Assembly (NCBI GenBank): GCA_036269075.1
Contig: DATASX010000051.1
Span: forward strand, 1 to 46,712
Direction: 5' to 3'
DNA: 46,712 nt
DNA from: Sporichthyaceae bacterium
GTDB taxonomy: Bacteria > Actinomycetota > Actinomycetes > Sporichthyales > Sporichthyaceae
The notes beneath the pieces were generated by a model. The model was not told where the DNA came from and did no database searches. It was given only the letters and a program-made list of their open reading frames with translations. Numbering within the stretch: position 1 is the first letter of the stretch; the number at the start of each line of letters is the position of its first letter. The position numbers were made by a program, and so were the translations under genes. Shown here in pieces: positions 16,943 to 25,165 of this stretch.

Positions 16943-17687
16943 TTCCACCGAAGCGGCGTTCCAGCGCGCGGTACAGGCGCGGCGCGACCGCCCGCAGGGT
17001 CGCGGGCCCAGCCAACCAGCGCGGCTCGAACACCCGGTCCGGGCCGCCGGAAAGGGTGTCCACGACCCGATTCGCCATCTGTGCCGCGGGAATCGGCTTT
17101 GGGAAGCCTCGGTCGTAGGGGCGGCCGCGAGTGTCGAAGAACCCGGTGTCCACCACCCCGGGCAGCACGGTGGCGACCCGCAGTCCCTCGCGGTGCACCT
17201 CCGCGCGCAGGGTGTCCGCGAACGACTCCAGCCCGGCCTTGGTGGCCGAGTACACGTTCTCGCCGGGTACGCCGACCGCGCCGGCGATCGAGGTGACGTA
17301 GAGCAGCGTCCCGCGCCCGGCCGCCCGCAGCACCGGCAACGCGGCCCTGGTCAGCAGGATCGGGGCGGTGAGATTGACCTCGATGAGCTCGGCGACCCGC
17401 GCCGGGCTCATTGCGGCCACATCACCGGCGTGCCCCACCCCGGCGTTGGCCACCACCGCGTCCAGCCGCCCGTGGGTGGCCACGGCGTGGGACACGATCG
17501 ACTCCGCCGCGGCCGGGTCCCGCAGTTCGACCACGCAGACCGACCCGGCACCCACCACCGGCAGCCGGTCCGGGTCGCGGCCGACCGAGACGACTACCGC
17601 CCCGCGCCGCCCCAGCTCCGCGGCGATCGCCGCACCGAGCCCGCGACCGGCTCCGGTCACCACGACCACCGCACCCACCAGATCCAC
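16938..17687 (-). CDS. Short-chain dehydrogenase/reductase
   Basis: 249 residues of the classical SDR family. Seen: the cofactor motif TGAGRGLG at residues 12-19, NAG (VVANAGVG), the catalytic serine in YVTSIAG and YSATK (catalytic Tyr and Lys). An Arg after beta-2 (GRD) suggests NADP(H) preference. GTG 17687 is chosen since the Rossmann strand starts six residues later; the longer frame up to 18140 belongs to the overlapping upstream gene region. It follows the ThpR-like gene by 14 bases and is likely in one operon with it. Substrate unknown; the SPARVAELIEVNLTAPILLTRAALP region resembles uncharacterised actinobacterial oxidoreductases. Confidence 0.88.
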   Translation of the reverse strand: MDLVGAVVVVTGAGRGLGAAIAAELGRRGAVVVSVGRDPDRLPVVGAGSVCVVELRDPAAAESIVSHAVATHGRLDAVVANAGVGHAGDVAAMSPARVAELIEVNLTAPILLTRAALPVLRAAGRGTLLYVTSIAGAVGVPGENVYSATKAGLESFADTLRAEVHREGLRVATVLPGVVDTGFFDTRGRPYDRGFPKPIPAAQMANRVVDTLSGGPDRVFEPRWLAGPATLRAVAPRLYRALERRFGGI

Positions 17688-17701
17688 CGGTCCAGTCTCG
17701 A

Positions 17702-18250
17702 CTACCGCCGGCCCAGGATCAGCTCGGCGACCGTCCGATGTCGGGGCGTCCCGCCCGGTCCGGCGCCCAGCGTGCTGTGCACCAGCTCCATCGACACGGC
17801 CCGCCACGGGCTCCCGGCGAACTCGTGCAGTCGCTCGGCCACCTGGGCCATCGCCACCGGCCGCCCGGCCCGGGCCAGCGTCAGGTGGGGACGGAAGCGC
17901 CGGATCTCGACGTCCAGTTCGGCGCCCAGCGCCGCGTAACGCACCTTGGTGGCCAGCACCCGCAACGCGGCGGTGTCGCCGTCCAGACCGACCCAGAGCA
18001 CGCGGTCGCCGAACCGGCCGCCGCCACGCAGTCGCAGCGTCAACGGCTCGACGGCAGTCGCGGCCCGTCTCAGCCGCCGGATCAGGTCCTCGACCACCGG
18101 ATCCGGTACCTCGGCCAGGAAGCACGAAGTCAGGTGCCACTGCTCCGCGACTGTCCAGCGCAGCCCGTCCGGCGCGAACGGGAGCAGGCCGGCCACCGCC
18201 GCGCGAAGCTCCGCGAGGGCCGCGGGCGGGGGCCGCAGCGCGACGAACAT
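17702..18250 (-). CDS. thpR: RNA 2',3'-cyclic phosphodiesterase (2H family)
   Basis: 182 residues starting MFVALRPP, the typical first strand of the LigT/ThpR branch of the 2H phosphoesterases. The two catalytic HxT motifs are present: HLTSCFL near residue 40 and HLTLAR near residue 125, with R-F-R-P before the second. The family opens 2',3'-cyclic phosphates in RNA, sometimes with weak 2'-5' ligase activity. AAGGAG lies 12 bases before the ATG. Divergent from phaC across a 210-base gap. No known link to PHA. Confidence 0.85.
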   Translation of the reverse strand: MFVALRPPPAALAELRAAVAGLLPFAPDGLRWTVAEQWHLTSCFLAEVPDPVVEDLIRRLRRAATAVEPLTLRLRGGGRFGDRVLWVGLDGDTAALRVLATKVRYAALGAELDVEIRRFRPHLTLARAGRPVAMAQVAERLHEFAGSPWRAVSMELVHSTLGAGPGGTPRHRTVAELILGRR

Positions 18251-18460
18251 CCGCAATCCGGGCTCCTTATCCGGCCGGCGGCGATCGACAGATCTTGGTG
18301 TGACCAATCTGAAGGCGCTCGGCCGGGACGTTGTTACCGCTCGGTCGCTATTCTGAGCGGGTACCCCGGCGGAACCGAACGCCCACCGAATCGGGCCCAG
18401 TGGTCCGTGACCGGATCCGTTTCGGCCGCTGTTGCCGGCGAACGTGATCAGAGGACGTAG

Positions 18461-20209
18461 ATGACGCAGCCCACGACGTCGAAAAAAACGACCGCCTCGC
18501 GACAGAAGGCGACGCCGAAGGCCGACCTGCCGCGGACCAACGAGCCGGATGTCTCCGCAGCCGATGTACTGATGGTCGACCCGGTCGGTGGCTGGACCGG
18601 GGCGGACCTCCGCGACCGCCTGCTGGGCGCCGGTCAGCTGGCCGTCAAGGCCGTAAGGCACACCCCGCGGCTGGTCGACGCAGGCTCCGGCCTGGCCGCC
18701 GAACTGGCCCGCGTCGCGGTCGGCAAGTCGAACGTCGAGCCCGCTCGGGGCGATCGCCGCTTCGCCGACCCGACCTGGAACGGCCACCCGGTCTACCGCC
18801 GGGTGATGCAGGGCTACCTGGCGTTCTCGGGCACCGTCGGCGAGGTCGTCGAGCGCAGCGACATGCAGTGGCGGACCCGTGAGCGCGCGCGCTTCGCGGC
18901 CGGCGTGTTCACCTCCGCGGTCGCCCCGACGAACACGCTGGCCGGCAACCCGGCCGCGATCAAGCGGGCCTTCGAGACCGGCGGCGGCAGCCTGCGCCGC
19001 GGTGCCCGCAATTGGCTCGGCGACCTGCGCCACAACGGAGGCATGCCCAAGCAGGTCGACGACTCCGGCTTCGTCGTCGGCGAGAACCTGGCGGCCACCC
19101 CGGGCGCGGTCGTGTTCCGCAACGACGTGCTCGAGCTGATCCAGTACAGCCCGAAGACGGCGTCGGTCCGGAGCCTGCCGGTCCTGGTCATCCCGCCGCA
19201 GATCAACAAGTACTACTTCCTGGACCTGGCCCCGGGCCGCAGCCTGGTGGAGCACTCGGTCTCCCGCGGACTGACCACGTTCATCATCTCGTGGCGCAAC
19301 CCGACCGCGGCCAACTCGCACTGGGACATGGACACCTACGGCAAGGCGATCCTGTCCGCGATGGATGCGATGCGGGACATCACCGGCAGCGAGGAGCTGG
19401 TCACCCTCGCGCTCTGCGCCGGTGGCATCACGACGGCCTCGGTGCTGTCGTACCTGGCCCAGATCGGCGACAATCGCGTCAAGGCCTGCTCGTTCGCCGT
19501 CACGCTGATGGACTGGAACATCCCGGCCGCGATCGGCGCGTTCAACTCCTCGACGCTGCTGGCCGCGGCCCGGCGCAAGGGGCGGCGCAACGGCGTCCTG
19601 GACGCACGATCGCTGGGCACCGTCTTCACCTGGATGCGGCCGAACGACCTGGTTTGGAACTACTGGGTCAACAACTACCTGATGGGCGAGAAGCCGCCCG
19701 CGTTCGACATCCTGGCGTGGAATGCCGACGCGACGAACCTGCCGGGTGCGCTGCACCGCCAGTTCCTGCGGATCTTCCGCCGCAACGCCCTGACGTACGA
19801 CGACGGCATGACCGTGCTCGGCCACGGGGTTCGCCTGGGCGACGTGAAATGCGACTCGTACGTCGTGGGCGGTTACTCCGACCACCTCACTCCGTGGCAG
19901 GGCTGCTACCGCGCGACCCAACTGCTCGGTGGGCACTCCGAGTTCGTCCTCTCCCCGACCGGGCACATCCAGACCCCGGTCTCGCCGCCCGGGCCGAAGG
20001 CGCATTACTTCACCGGGCCGACGCCGGGCGCCGACCCGGAGGAGTGGCGCGCGGCCGGCACCCGGCACGACGGCACCTGGTGGGACCACTGGGCGGACTG
20101 GGTCACCGCCCGGGCCGGCGACGAGCGCCCGGCCCCGGCCGGTCTCGGCAGTGCAAGCCACCCGGCGCTGTGCCCCGCCCCGGGCACGTACGTGCACGAG
20201 CCTGCATGA
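18461..20209 (+). CDS. phaC: Class I poly(3-hydroxyalkanoate) synthase
   Basis: 582 residues, matching single-subunit class I synthases. The lipase-like box is LCAGG with the nucleophile Cys319, and the other triad members are Asp474 (YSDHLTPW) and His502 (TGHIQTP); the numbering and 28-residue Asp-His spacing parallel the well-studied Cupriavidus enzyme. Also visible are the PPQINKYYFLDL and NYWVNNYLMGEKPPAFDILAWN family blocks. It polymerises (R)-3-hydroxyacyl-CoA on the granule surface. The first 35 residues are Lys/Thr/Ala-rich and divergent. AGAGGA precedes the ATG. Stop TGA 20207 starts the stop-anchored repeat. The upstream 210 bases contain a CCGCTC-N12-GAGCGG inverted repeat (18337-18360) but no certain promoter. 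Confidence 0.95.
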   Translation: MTQPTTSKKTTASRQKATPKADLPRTNEPDVSAADVLMVDPVGGWTGADLRDRLLGAGQLAVKAVRHTPRLVDAGSGLAAELARVAVGKSNVEPARGDRRFADPTWNGHPVYRRVMQGYLAFSGTVGEVVERSDMQWRTRERARFAAGVFTSAVAPTNTLAGNPAAIKRAFETGGGSLRRGARNWLGDLRHNGGMPKQVDDSGFVVGENLAATPGAVVFRNDVLELIQYSPKTASVRSLPVLVIPPQINKYYFLDLAPGRSLVEHSVSRGLTTFIISWRNPTAANSHWDMDTYGKAILSAMDAMRDITGSEELVTLALCAGGITTASVLSYLAQIGDNRVKACSFAVTLMDWNIPAAIGAFNSSTLLAAARRKGRRNGVLDARSLGTVFTWMRPNDLVWNYWVNNYLMGEKPPAFDILAWNADATNLPGALHRQFLRIFRRNALTYDDGMTVLGHGVRLGDVKCDSYVVGGYSDHLTPWQGCYRATQLLGGHSEFVLSPTGHIQTPVSPPGPKAHYFTGPTPGADPEEWRAAGTRHDGTWWDHWADWVTARAGDERPAPAGLGSASHPALCPAPGTYVHEPA

Positions 20210-20225
20210 GCGAGCTTGCGAGCGA
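20207..20225 (+). repeat. Stop-anchored repeat TGAGCGAGCTTGCGAGCGA
   Basis: The 19-base sequence begins with the phaC stop codon and is repeated with one change on the minus strand at 40174-40156, again starting at a stop codon. A GC-shuffled GCGAGCGCAGCGAGCACGC follows at 20257-20275. It contains GAGCGAGC/GCTTGCGAGC-type self-complementarity. Confidence 0.6.
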
Positions 20226-20279
20226 AAATGAAACAGCGCCAACGGGGTCTGCCGCGCGCGAGCGCAGCGAGCACGCGGT

Positions 20280-21149
20280 ATGACCCTGCTCGGAGGAATC
20301 CGACTCGGCCGGGCCCGCGGAGCTACCAAACTCCGCGGGCCCGGTGTCGATCGGTGCCAGTGGGTCGAGGCGCTGGGGCACCGGGTCCGGGTTCGCGTCC
20401 GTAAGGGCGACGGCTCGGGCACGCCGCTGGTGCTGTGCAACGGGGTCGGCGTCAGCCTCGAGGTGTTCGAGCCCTTCGTCGAGGCCCTGCCGCCGGGTCT
20501 GGAGGTCATCAGTTTCGACGTCCCCGGGGTGGGCGGATCGCCGCTGCCCAGCGTCCCGTACACCTACGCCGGGTTGTCGATCCTGCTCGGCCGGGTGCTC
20601 GACCGGCTCGGCTACCAGAACGTCGACATCCTCGGCATTTCCTGGGGTGGGGGACTGGCCCAACAATTCGCGTTCCAGAACCCGCGCCGGTGCCGCCGGA
20701 TGGTGCTGGTGGGCACCGGGACCGGCGCGTGGATGGTCCCGGCCCGTCCCAGCGTGCTGCGGCTCATGCTCACCCCGAAGCGGCACCGCGATCCCAGCTA
20801 CGCCAAGGCGATTGCCGCCGAGCTGTACGGCGGAGCGTTGCGCGACAACCCGGAGTTGGTCGAGGAAGTCATCCACCGGCGCACCCGGATCGGGCCGCCA
20901 CGCGGATACGCGCTGCAGGTGGCCGCCCTGGCCTGCTGGTCCAGCCTGCCGGTGATCCGGCTGATCCGGCAGCCCACGTTGATCCTGGCCGGCACCGACG
21001 ACCCCTTGATCCCGCTGATCAACGCCAAGGCGATGCGCGTACTGCTGCCGCACGCCCGGCTGCACACCTACGAGGACGGGCACCTGGCGTTGTTCACCGA
21101 CGCCGCGAACCTCGCGCCGGTGGTCGCGGATTTCCTGGACCAGCCGTAA
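20280..21149 (+). CDS. phaZ: Intracellular PHA depolymerase (alpha/beta hydrolase)
   Basis: 289 residues closely resembling Pseudomonas PhaZ along the whole length, e.g. LEVISFDVPGVGGS, WGGGLAQQFA and TDDPLIPLINAKAM. Catalytic triad: Ser121 in GISWGG, Asp240/241 and His268 in EDGHL. It releases 3-hydroxyacyl units from stored PHA granules. It follows phaC by 70 bases, as in PHA loci generally. ATG 20280 is the only usable start in frame, but its ribosome site is weak and codons 10-22 contain a perfect 14-bp inverted repeat, so translation may be controlled. The first 20 residues (rich in Arg/Gly) have no counterpart in the family. Confidence 0.88.
   Translation: MTLLGGIRLGRARGATKLRGPGVDRCQWVEALGHRVRVRVRKGDGSGTPLVLCNGVGVSLEVFEPFVEALPPGLEVISFDVPGVGGSPLPSVPYTYAGLSILLGRVLDRLGYQNVDILGISWGGGLAQQFAFQNPRRCRRMVLVGTGTGAWMVPARPSVLRLMLTPKRHRDPSYAKAIAAELYGGALRDNPELVEEVIHRRTRIGPPRGYALQVAALACWSSLPVIRLIRQPTLILAGTDDPLIPLINAKAMRVLLPHARLHTYEDGHLALFTDAANLAPVVADFLDQP
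20309..20344 (+). promoter_or_regulatory. Perfect hairpin inside 5' end of phaZ
   Basis: CCGGGCCCGCGGAG and CTCCGCGGGCCCGG are exactly complementary with loop CTACCAAA. It lies 30 bases into the phaZ frame and is not followed by a T run. A stem this strong next to a start codon would block ribosomes or cause pausing; it could instead be a relic phaC terminator that phaZ has grown into. Confidence 0.6.
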
Positions 21150-21150
21150 A

Positions 21151-21167
21151 TCTGACCACCAGTCACT
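21151..21167. promoter_or_regulatory. TGAC-N5-GTCA palindrome upstream of the KAS III gene
   Basis: TCTGAC-CACCA-GTCACT just after the phaZ stop, 154 bases before the KAS III start. Same core as the sites at 28186 and 44522; a candidate operator. Confidence 0.4.
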
Positions 21168-21320
21168 TTTTCGGGGAACTTTTCGTGGCCCGGGTCACGC
21201 GAAGAATTACCGGCGAGTGTTACTGGCGGGTCAGCGGGTGAGACTGCGCACACGTCCGACTTCGACCACCTGAACCTACGGCAACATTGGGAGATCCCAA
21301 GCACTGCCGGAGGAGCTCTC

Positions 21321-23264
21321 GTGAGGCCGTTCCTGATCAATCGCCACGGACGGATGGTTTTCCCGTCCAGCTATTTCCCGGAGATGGACCTGTCCATGTT
21401 CGCGGGGCTGGATCAGTACGAGGCGGCCGTCCGGCGGGACTTCGACGAGAAGTCACCCACCGGGACCGACATCCTGGAGCGGGTCGAGGCCGGCAAATAC
21501 ACCAACCGGTTCGAGTTGTTGCGCGATGTGGCGCTGAATCTGTTCTGGGGCAACCGCTACACGCTGACCATGTACGAACCCCGCGCGATGCGCTGGCGCG
21601 ACGTTCCGCGCAGGTCCGGTGAGGTCTTCATGCCGGTGCTCAAACCCTGGGTCGACGGGGCGCGCAAGATGGCCGCAGTCGCCGATTGCTACCAGGGCCT
21701 GCCCGCCGCGTGGGACGTCAAGGTCGAGGACGCGGTCCACGACATCCTCTGGGACATCTTCGGCAACAAGCTCTACCACGCCAGCAACCTGCCGGCGATC
21801 AAGCCGACGGTGGCCGAGCTGCTCGCCTCCGGCGACGCGCTGACCTACGTGCTGCCGAGCCACGACCCGGACTACCCGGTCTACAGCCAGCAGGAGATCC
21901 TCGACCACCACGCCGAGGTTGCCGAGCTGGAGTCACTCGGCCGCTGGGCCCGGGTGCTGCACAACCTGTACCCGTGGGACCGCTCGGCGGCCCGTCTGGT
22001 CAAGCTCTCCGAGGTCGGCGACGACGACTTCGTCGTCGTGTACGTGCCGCGCAACCCGGCCGTCACCGCGTTCATCGAGCGGGTCAAGGAGGGCACGACC
22101 GCGCCGGCCCGCAAGGTCGTCCCGGTCGAGGCGCAGAAGCCGGCGAAGCCGTTCCCGGCGCTGGACGTGCGCAGCAGGTTCAAGGTGCAGCCGAAGATCG
22201 CCTCGCTGGCCGCGCTGCGCGGTGAGCACGTCTGCACCAACGACGACGTCATCCGCAACTCGGCGTTCAACTGGTCGCCGATGAGCGCCACCCAGATCGC
22301 GGTCAAGACCGGCATCGAGTCGCGCTGCTACACCGCCCGCGAACTGGAGGACGTCGCGCTGGACGCGGCCCGCGCCGCGCTGCAGGGCTCCGGCTACGGT
22401 CCAGAGAAGATCGGCGCGGTCGTCGTCGCGACCTGCACGAGCAACCGCCTGATCCCGTCGATGGCCACCTACATCTCCGGTGAGCTGGGCATCTACCGCA
22501 CCTACGCCTCCTACGACATGGTCTCGGCCTGCGCCGGCTTCTCGTACGGCCTGGCCGAGGGCGTGCGGCTGCTGCAGGAGGTCGAGCGCCCGGTCCTGTT
22601 GGTCTGGGCGGAGAAGTTCTCCGACAAGATCGGCAGCGTCCGCACGTCCCGGATGCTCTTCGGCGACGGTGCCGCAGCCGCGGTGCTCGCCCCGGCGCCG
22701 GCCGGCGAGCCGGGCGACATCGAGTACCTGCAGACCTATGCCAGCGGCCCGACGAGCGAGGTCAACTCGATCCTGTGGCCGAACCCGGAGTTCGACGGGA
22801 ACATCACCGTCTACGGCCCGGAGGTGAAGTCGCTGGCCAAGCGATACCTGGCGCAGATGATCGAGGAGATGAAGAAGTTGGCCGGCCCGACCGGCACAGG
22901 CTCCTTGCTCGACGCGGTCGACGTGATGGTTCCGCACCAGGCCAACAAGGTGATGGTCTCCGACATCGCGCGCTCGGTGGACTTCCCGCTCGATCAGGTC
23001 TACTTCAACATCGAGCGGACCGGGAACCTGTCCGCGGCCAGCATTCCGCTGGCGATCCACGACGCGGTCGCCGACGGTGCCATCAAGACCACGTCGCGGA
23101 TCTTCTGCCCAGGCTTCGGCGCCGGGGCCGTGGCGGGCTTCGCGGTGCTCAACCTCGACCCGTCGATCGTGGTCCGGGCCGATGACATCGTGCTTGCCGG
23201 GTCGACCTCCGCGCCGGCTACCCGCGGCAGCACGGTCGAGGACATCAGCCAGGCTTTCGTCTGA
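21321..23264 (+). CDS. KAS III-family condensing enzyme with large unknown N-terminal domain
   Basis: 647 residues, about twice the length of FabH. GTG 21321 is supported by GGAGGAG seven bases upstream. Residues about 290-625 are a thiolase-fold KAS III domain with the full triad: Cys404 (SACAGF), His539 (PHQAN) and Asn569 (TGNLSAAS). The Cys-His and His-Asn distances (135 and 30) match FabH (132 and 30). Residues 1-285 are a soluble, aromatic-rich domain (FLINRHGRMVFPSSYFPEMDLS, LFWGNRYTLTMYEPRAM, YPVYSQQEILDHHAE) that I do not recognise. The arrangement with phaC, phaZ, fabG and phaB suggests it makes 3-ketoacyl-CoA/ACP for PHA, perhaps replacing PhaA thiolase as NphT7 can; this is inference. 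Ends before a strong terminator. Confidence 0.85.
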   Translation: MRPFLINRHGRMVFPSSYFPEMDLSMFAGLDQYEAAVRRDFDEKSPTGTDILERVEAGKYTNRFELLRDVALNLFWGNRYTLTMYEPRAMRWRDVPRRSGEVFMPVLKPWVDGARKMAAVADCYQGLPAAWDVKVEDAVHDILWDIFGNKLYHASNLPAIKPTVAELLASGDALTYVLPSHDPDYPVYSQQEILDHHAEVAELESLGRWARVLHNLYPWDRSAARLVKLSEVGDDDFVVVYVPRNPAVTAFIERVKEGTTAPARKVVPVEAQKPAKPFPALDVRSRFKVQPKIASLAALRGEHVCTNDDVIRNSAFNWSPMSATQIAVKTGIESRCYTARELEDVALDAARAALQGSGYGPEKIGAVVVATCTSNRLIPSMATYISGELGIYRTYASYDMVSACAGFSYGLAEGVRLLQEVERPVLLVWAEKFSDKIGSVRTSRMLFGDGAAAAVLAPAPAGEPGDIEYLQTYASGPTSEVNSILWPNPEFDGNITVYGPEVKSLAKRYLAQMIEEMKKLAGPTGTGSLLDAVDVMVPHQANKVMVSDIARSVDFPLDQVYFNIERTGNLSAASIPLAIHDAVADGAIKTTSRIFCPGFGAGAVAGFAVLNLDPSIVVRADDIVLAGSTSAPATRGSTVEDISQAFV

Positions 23265-23278
23265 CCTGTAAGGGAAAA

Positions 23279-23316
23279 ACAGCTCGGCCCTGGTCCTGCG
23301 ACCGGGGCCGAGCTGT
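23279..23316. terminator. Intrinsic terminator
   Basis: ACAGCTCGGCCC and GGGCCGAGCTGT form a perfect 12-bp stem; AAAAAC precedes it, giving a U-run for minus-strand transcripts. It separates the KAS III gene from the convergent fabG region and can work both ways. Confidence 0.85.
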
Positions 23317-23334
23317 TCGTGGTCCGTGCCGGCG

Positions 23335-23415
23335 TCAGACGGCCGAGCGACCGCCGTTGACGTGGACGGTGTGCCCTGTGAGTGCGCTGTCGGGCGTCTC
23401 GGAGGCCCGGGCTGC
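23335..23415 (-). pseudogene. Remnant of a fabG-like SDR C-terminus
   Basis: Read on the minus strand this gives ASETPDSALTGHTVHVNGGRSAV and a TGA stop, aligning with ASEDARHITGQTVYVNGGRSAV at the end of the intact fabG that stops at 23417. The two tails share about 45 bases of near identity at DNA level but diverge upstream (TPDSAL against DARHI). It is in another frame, starts right after the intact stop and has no start codon, so it is a leftover tail of a second, diverged SDR gene, probably from recombination between tandem paralogues. Confidence 0.75.
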
Positions 23416-23416
23416 G

Positions 23417-24181
23417 TCACACGGCCGAGCGACCGCCGTTGACGTAGACGGTCTGCCCTGTGATGTGGCGGGCGTCCTCGCTGGCGAGGAACGCGACGAC
23501 GGCGGCGATGTCCTCGGGCTGGGCGACGCGCCGCAGCGGGTGGCCGGCGCCGGCCTGCTCCATGAAGTCCTCGACCGTCATCTTCAGGCGGGCGGCGGTG
23601 GCCTCTGTCATCGGCGTGTGCACGAAGCCGGGCGCGACCGCGTTGACGTTGATGTTGTACGGGCCGAGTTCCTGCGCCATGGTGGCGGTCAGGCCCTGCA
23701 CGCCGGCCTTGGCGGCGGAGTAGTTGGCCTGGCCGCGGTTGCCGAGCGCCGAGACGCTGGACAGGCTGATGATCTTGCCGTGGCGGGCCGGGACCATGTG
23801 CTTCTGCGCGGCCTGCGCCATCAGGAAGGCACCCTTGAGGCTGACGTCGACGCAGACGTCCCAGTCCTCCTCGGTCATCTTGAACAGCAGGTTGTCGCGG
23901 GTGACGCCGGCGTTGTTGACCAGCACGTCGACCTTGCCGAACTCGGCGATGACGGTCTCGATCGCGGCGGCGGCGGCGGCCGCCTTGGAGACGTCGGCAC
24001 CGATGGCGATGGCGCGGCCGCCGTTCGCCTTGATCTTCTCGACAGTTGTGTCGCACCGCTCGGCAGTGATGTCCACGACGGCGACGATGGCGCCCTCGTC
24101 CGCGAAGCGCGCCGCAGTTGCAGCGCCGATGCCCTGGGCTCCACCCGTGACGACGACCACCTGGTCCTCGAACCTGCGCAC
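23417..24181 (-). CDS. fabG: 3-oxoacyl-ACP/CoA reductase, FabG family
   Basis: 254 residues. TGGAQGIG at 12-19, VDITAE after beta-2, NNAG (VLVNNAGVTRDNLLFKM), catalytic SSVSAL, YSAAK and the C-terminal ITGQTVYVNGG are all standard FabG. GTG 24181 has AGGGGA just upstream. It reduces 3-ketoacyl thioesters to (R)-3-hydroxyacyl thioesters with NADPH, and could feed PHA synthesis given phaC, the KAS III protein and phaB around it. Directly repeated TAACTC boxes at 24232 and 24243 (11 bp apart) lie 50-67 bases upstream and may be an operator. A duplicated tail follows its stop. Confidence 0.9.
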   Translation of the reverse strand: MRRFEDQVVVVTGGAQGIGAATAARFADEGAIVAVVDITAERCDTTVEKIKANGGRAIAIGADVSKAAAAAAAIETVIAEFGKVDVLVNNAGVTRDNLLFKMTEEDWDVCVDVSLKGAFLMAQAAQKHMVPARHGKIISLSSVSALGNRGQANYSAAKAGVQGLTATMAQELGPYNINVNAVAPGFVHTPMTEATAARLKMTVEDFMEQAGAGHPLRRVAQPEDIAAVVAFLASEDARHITGQTVYVNGGRSAV

Positions 24182-24231
24182 CTTGTTCCCCTGTTCGTTC
24201 CGAACGGTAGCCCGGCCTTATGCCTGGGCTC

Positions 24232-24248
24232 TAACTCGCCAGTAACTC
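24232..24248. promoter_or_regulatory. TAACTC-N5-TAACTC motif upstream of fabG
   Basis: TAACTCGCCAGTAACTC, 50-67 bases before the fabG start. A similar TACTCCCCGGTAACTC stands at 29420-29435 right before the Rieske gene. It may bind a lipid-metabolism regulator; only two copies were seen. Confidence 0.35.
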
Positions 24249-24272
24249 TACCCACGAGTACCGATGGATACC

Positions 24273-24312
24273 GAAGAACCCCCGACCGCGTGGCGTAGGT
24301 CGGGGGTTCTTC
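24273..24312. terminator. Strong terminator after phaB
   Basis: GAAGAACCCCCGACC and GGTCGGGGGTTCTTC form a perfect 15-bp stem with a ten-base loop. It lies 22 bases after the phaB stop on the minus strand and so separates phaB from fabG, which therefore needs its own promoter. Confidence 0.9.
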
Positions 24313-24334
24313 TGGGGTGGCGCGAAGAATCAGG

Positions 24335-25078
24335 TCAGGCCATGTCCCAACCGCCGTTGACGGCGATGGCCGCGCCGGTGATGTAGCCGGCGGCGTCGTC
24401 GGTGAGGAACGTGACCGCGCGGGCGACCTCGTCCGGCTGTGCGAACCGGCCGACCGGGATAGTGGGGAGGATGCCGGCGATGACGTTCTCCGGGATCGCG
24501 GCGACCATCTCGGTCTCGGTGTAGCCGGGGGTCACGCAGTTGACGGTGATCCCCTTGCGGGCGACCTCCCGGGCCAACGACTTGGAGAACCCGAACTGGC
24601 CGGACTTGCTGGCTGCGTAGTTGGCCTGTCCGATGCTGCCGGTCGCGCCCACGGCCGAGGAGATGTTCACGATCCGGCCGTAGTTCTGGGCGATCATCGT
24701 CTCCAGCACGGCCTTGACCATGTAGAAGGTGCCGGAGAGGTTCACCCGGAGCACTGCGTGCCAGTCCTCGACGGTCATCTTGCGGACGGTCTTGTCGACG
24801 GTCACACCGGCGTTGTTGACGAGGATGTCCACGCGGCCCTTGAGCGCCAAGACCTCGTCGACCACGCGCTGGCAGTCGGCCGGTTCGCCGACGTTTCCGC
24901 TGTGGATCGAGATCGAGTGGCCTTCCTTGGTCAGCCGCTCCTGCAGTTCCTTGGCCGGGATATCGCCGCGGCTGTAACCGGCGGCGACGTGAATGCCCTG
25001 CTCGGCGAGCCGGGTGGTGATGGCCGCCCCGATCCCGCGCACGCCTCCGGTGACGATGGCAACTCGCTGCTCGCTCAT
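24335..25078 (-). CDS. phaB: Acetoacetyl-CoA reductase
   Basis: 247 residues. It resembles PhaB in length and pattern: VAIVTGGVRGIG, GNVGEPADCQRVVDEV, NNAGVTVDKTVRKMTVEDWHAV, NYGRIVNISS, QANYAASKSG and the diagnostic C-terminal TIPVGRFAQPDEVA and GAAIAVNGG. PhaB makes (R)-3-hydroxybutyryl-CoA, the monomer for PhaC, from acetoacetyl-CoA and NADPH. AAGGGAG precedes ATG 25078. No thiolase gene is adjacent, so acetoacetyl-CoA must come from elsewhere or from the KAS III enzyme. General FabG activity cannot be excluded. Confidence 0.88.
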   Translation of the reverse strand: MSEQRVAIVTGGVRGIGAAITTRLAEQGIHVAAGYSRGDIPAKELQERLTKEGHSISIHSGNVGEPADCQRVVDEVLALKGRVDILVNNAGVTVDKTVRKMTVEDWHAVLRVNLSGTFYMVKAVLETMIAQNYGRIVNISSAVGATGSIGQANYAASKSGQFGFSKSLAREVARKGITVNCVTPGYTETEMVAAIPENVIAGILPTIPVGRFAQPDEVARAVTFLTDDAAGYITGAAIAVNGGWDMA

Positions 25079-25165
25079 GCGATCTCCCTTGTCCGTCGGC
25101 CTGAGCCCGGACGCTACGCCGCATCGCGCGACGAGCGGAAGGACCGGGGTCACAATCGGCCGTTC

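Noticed and set aside
18331-18354. TTGTTA / TATTCT as a phaC promoter
   Set aside because: Spacing of 12 bases is too short for a sigma-70 promoter.
17702-20563. 953-residue minus-strand ORF over phaC and into the ThpR gene
   Set aside because: Only its last part (from 18250) is real ThpR sequence; the rest is the antisense of phaC without recognisable domains.
21933-24056. 707-residue minus-strand ORF spanning fabG and the KAS III gene
   Set aside because: Out-of-frame translation of fabG followed by antisense of the KAS III gene.
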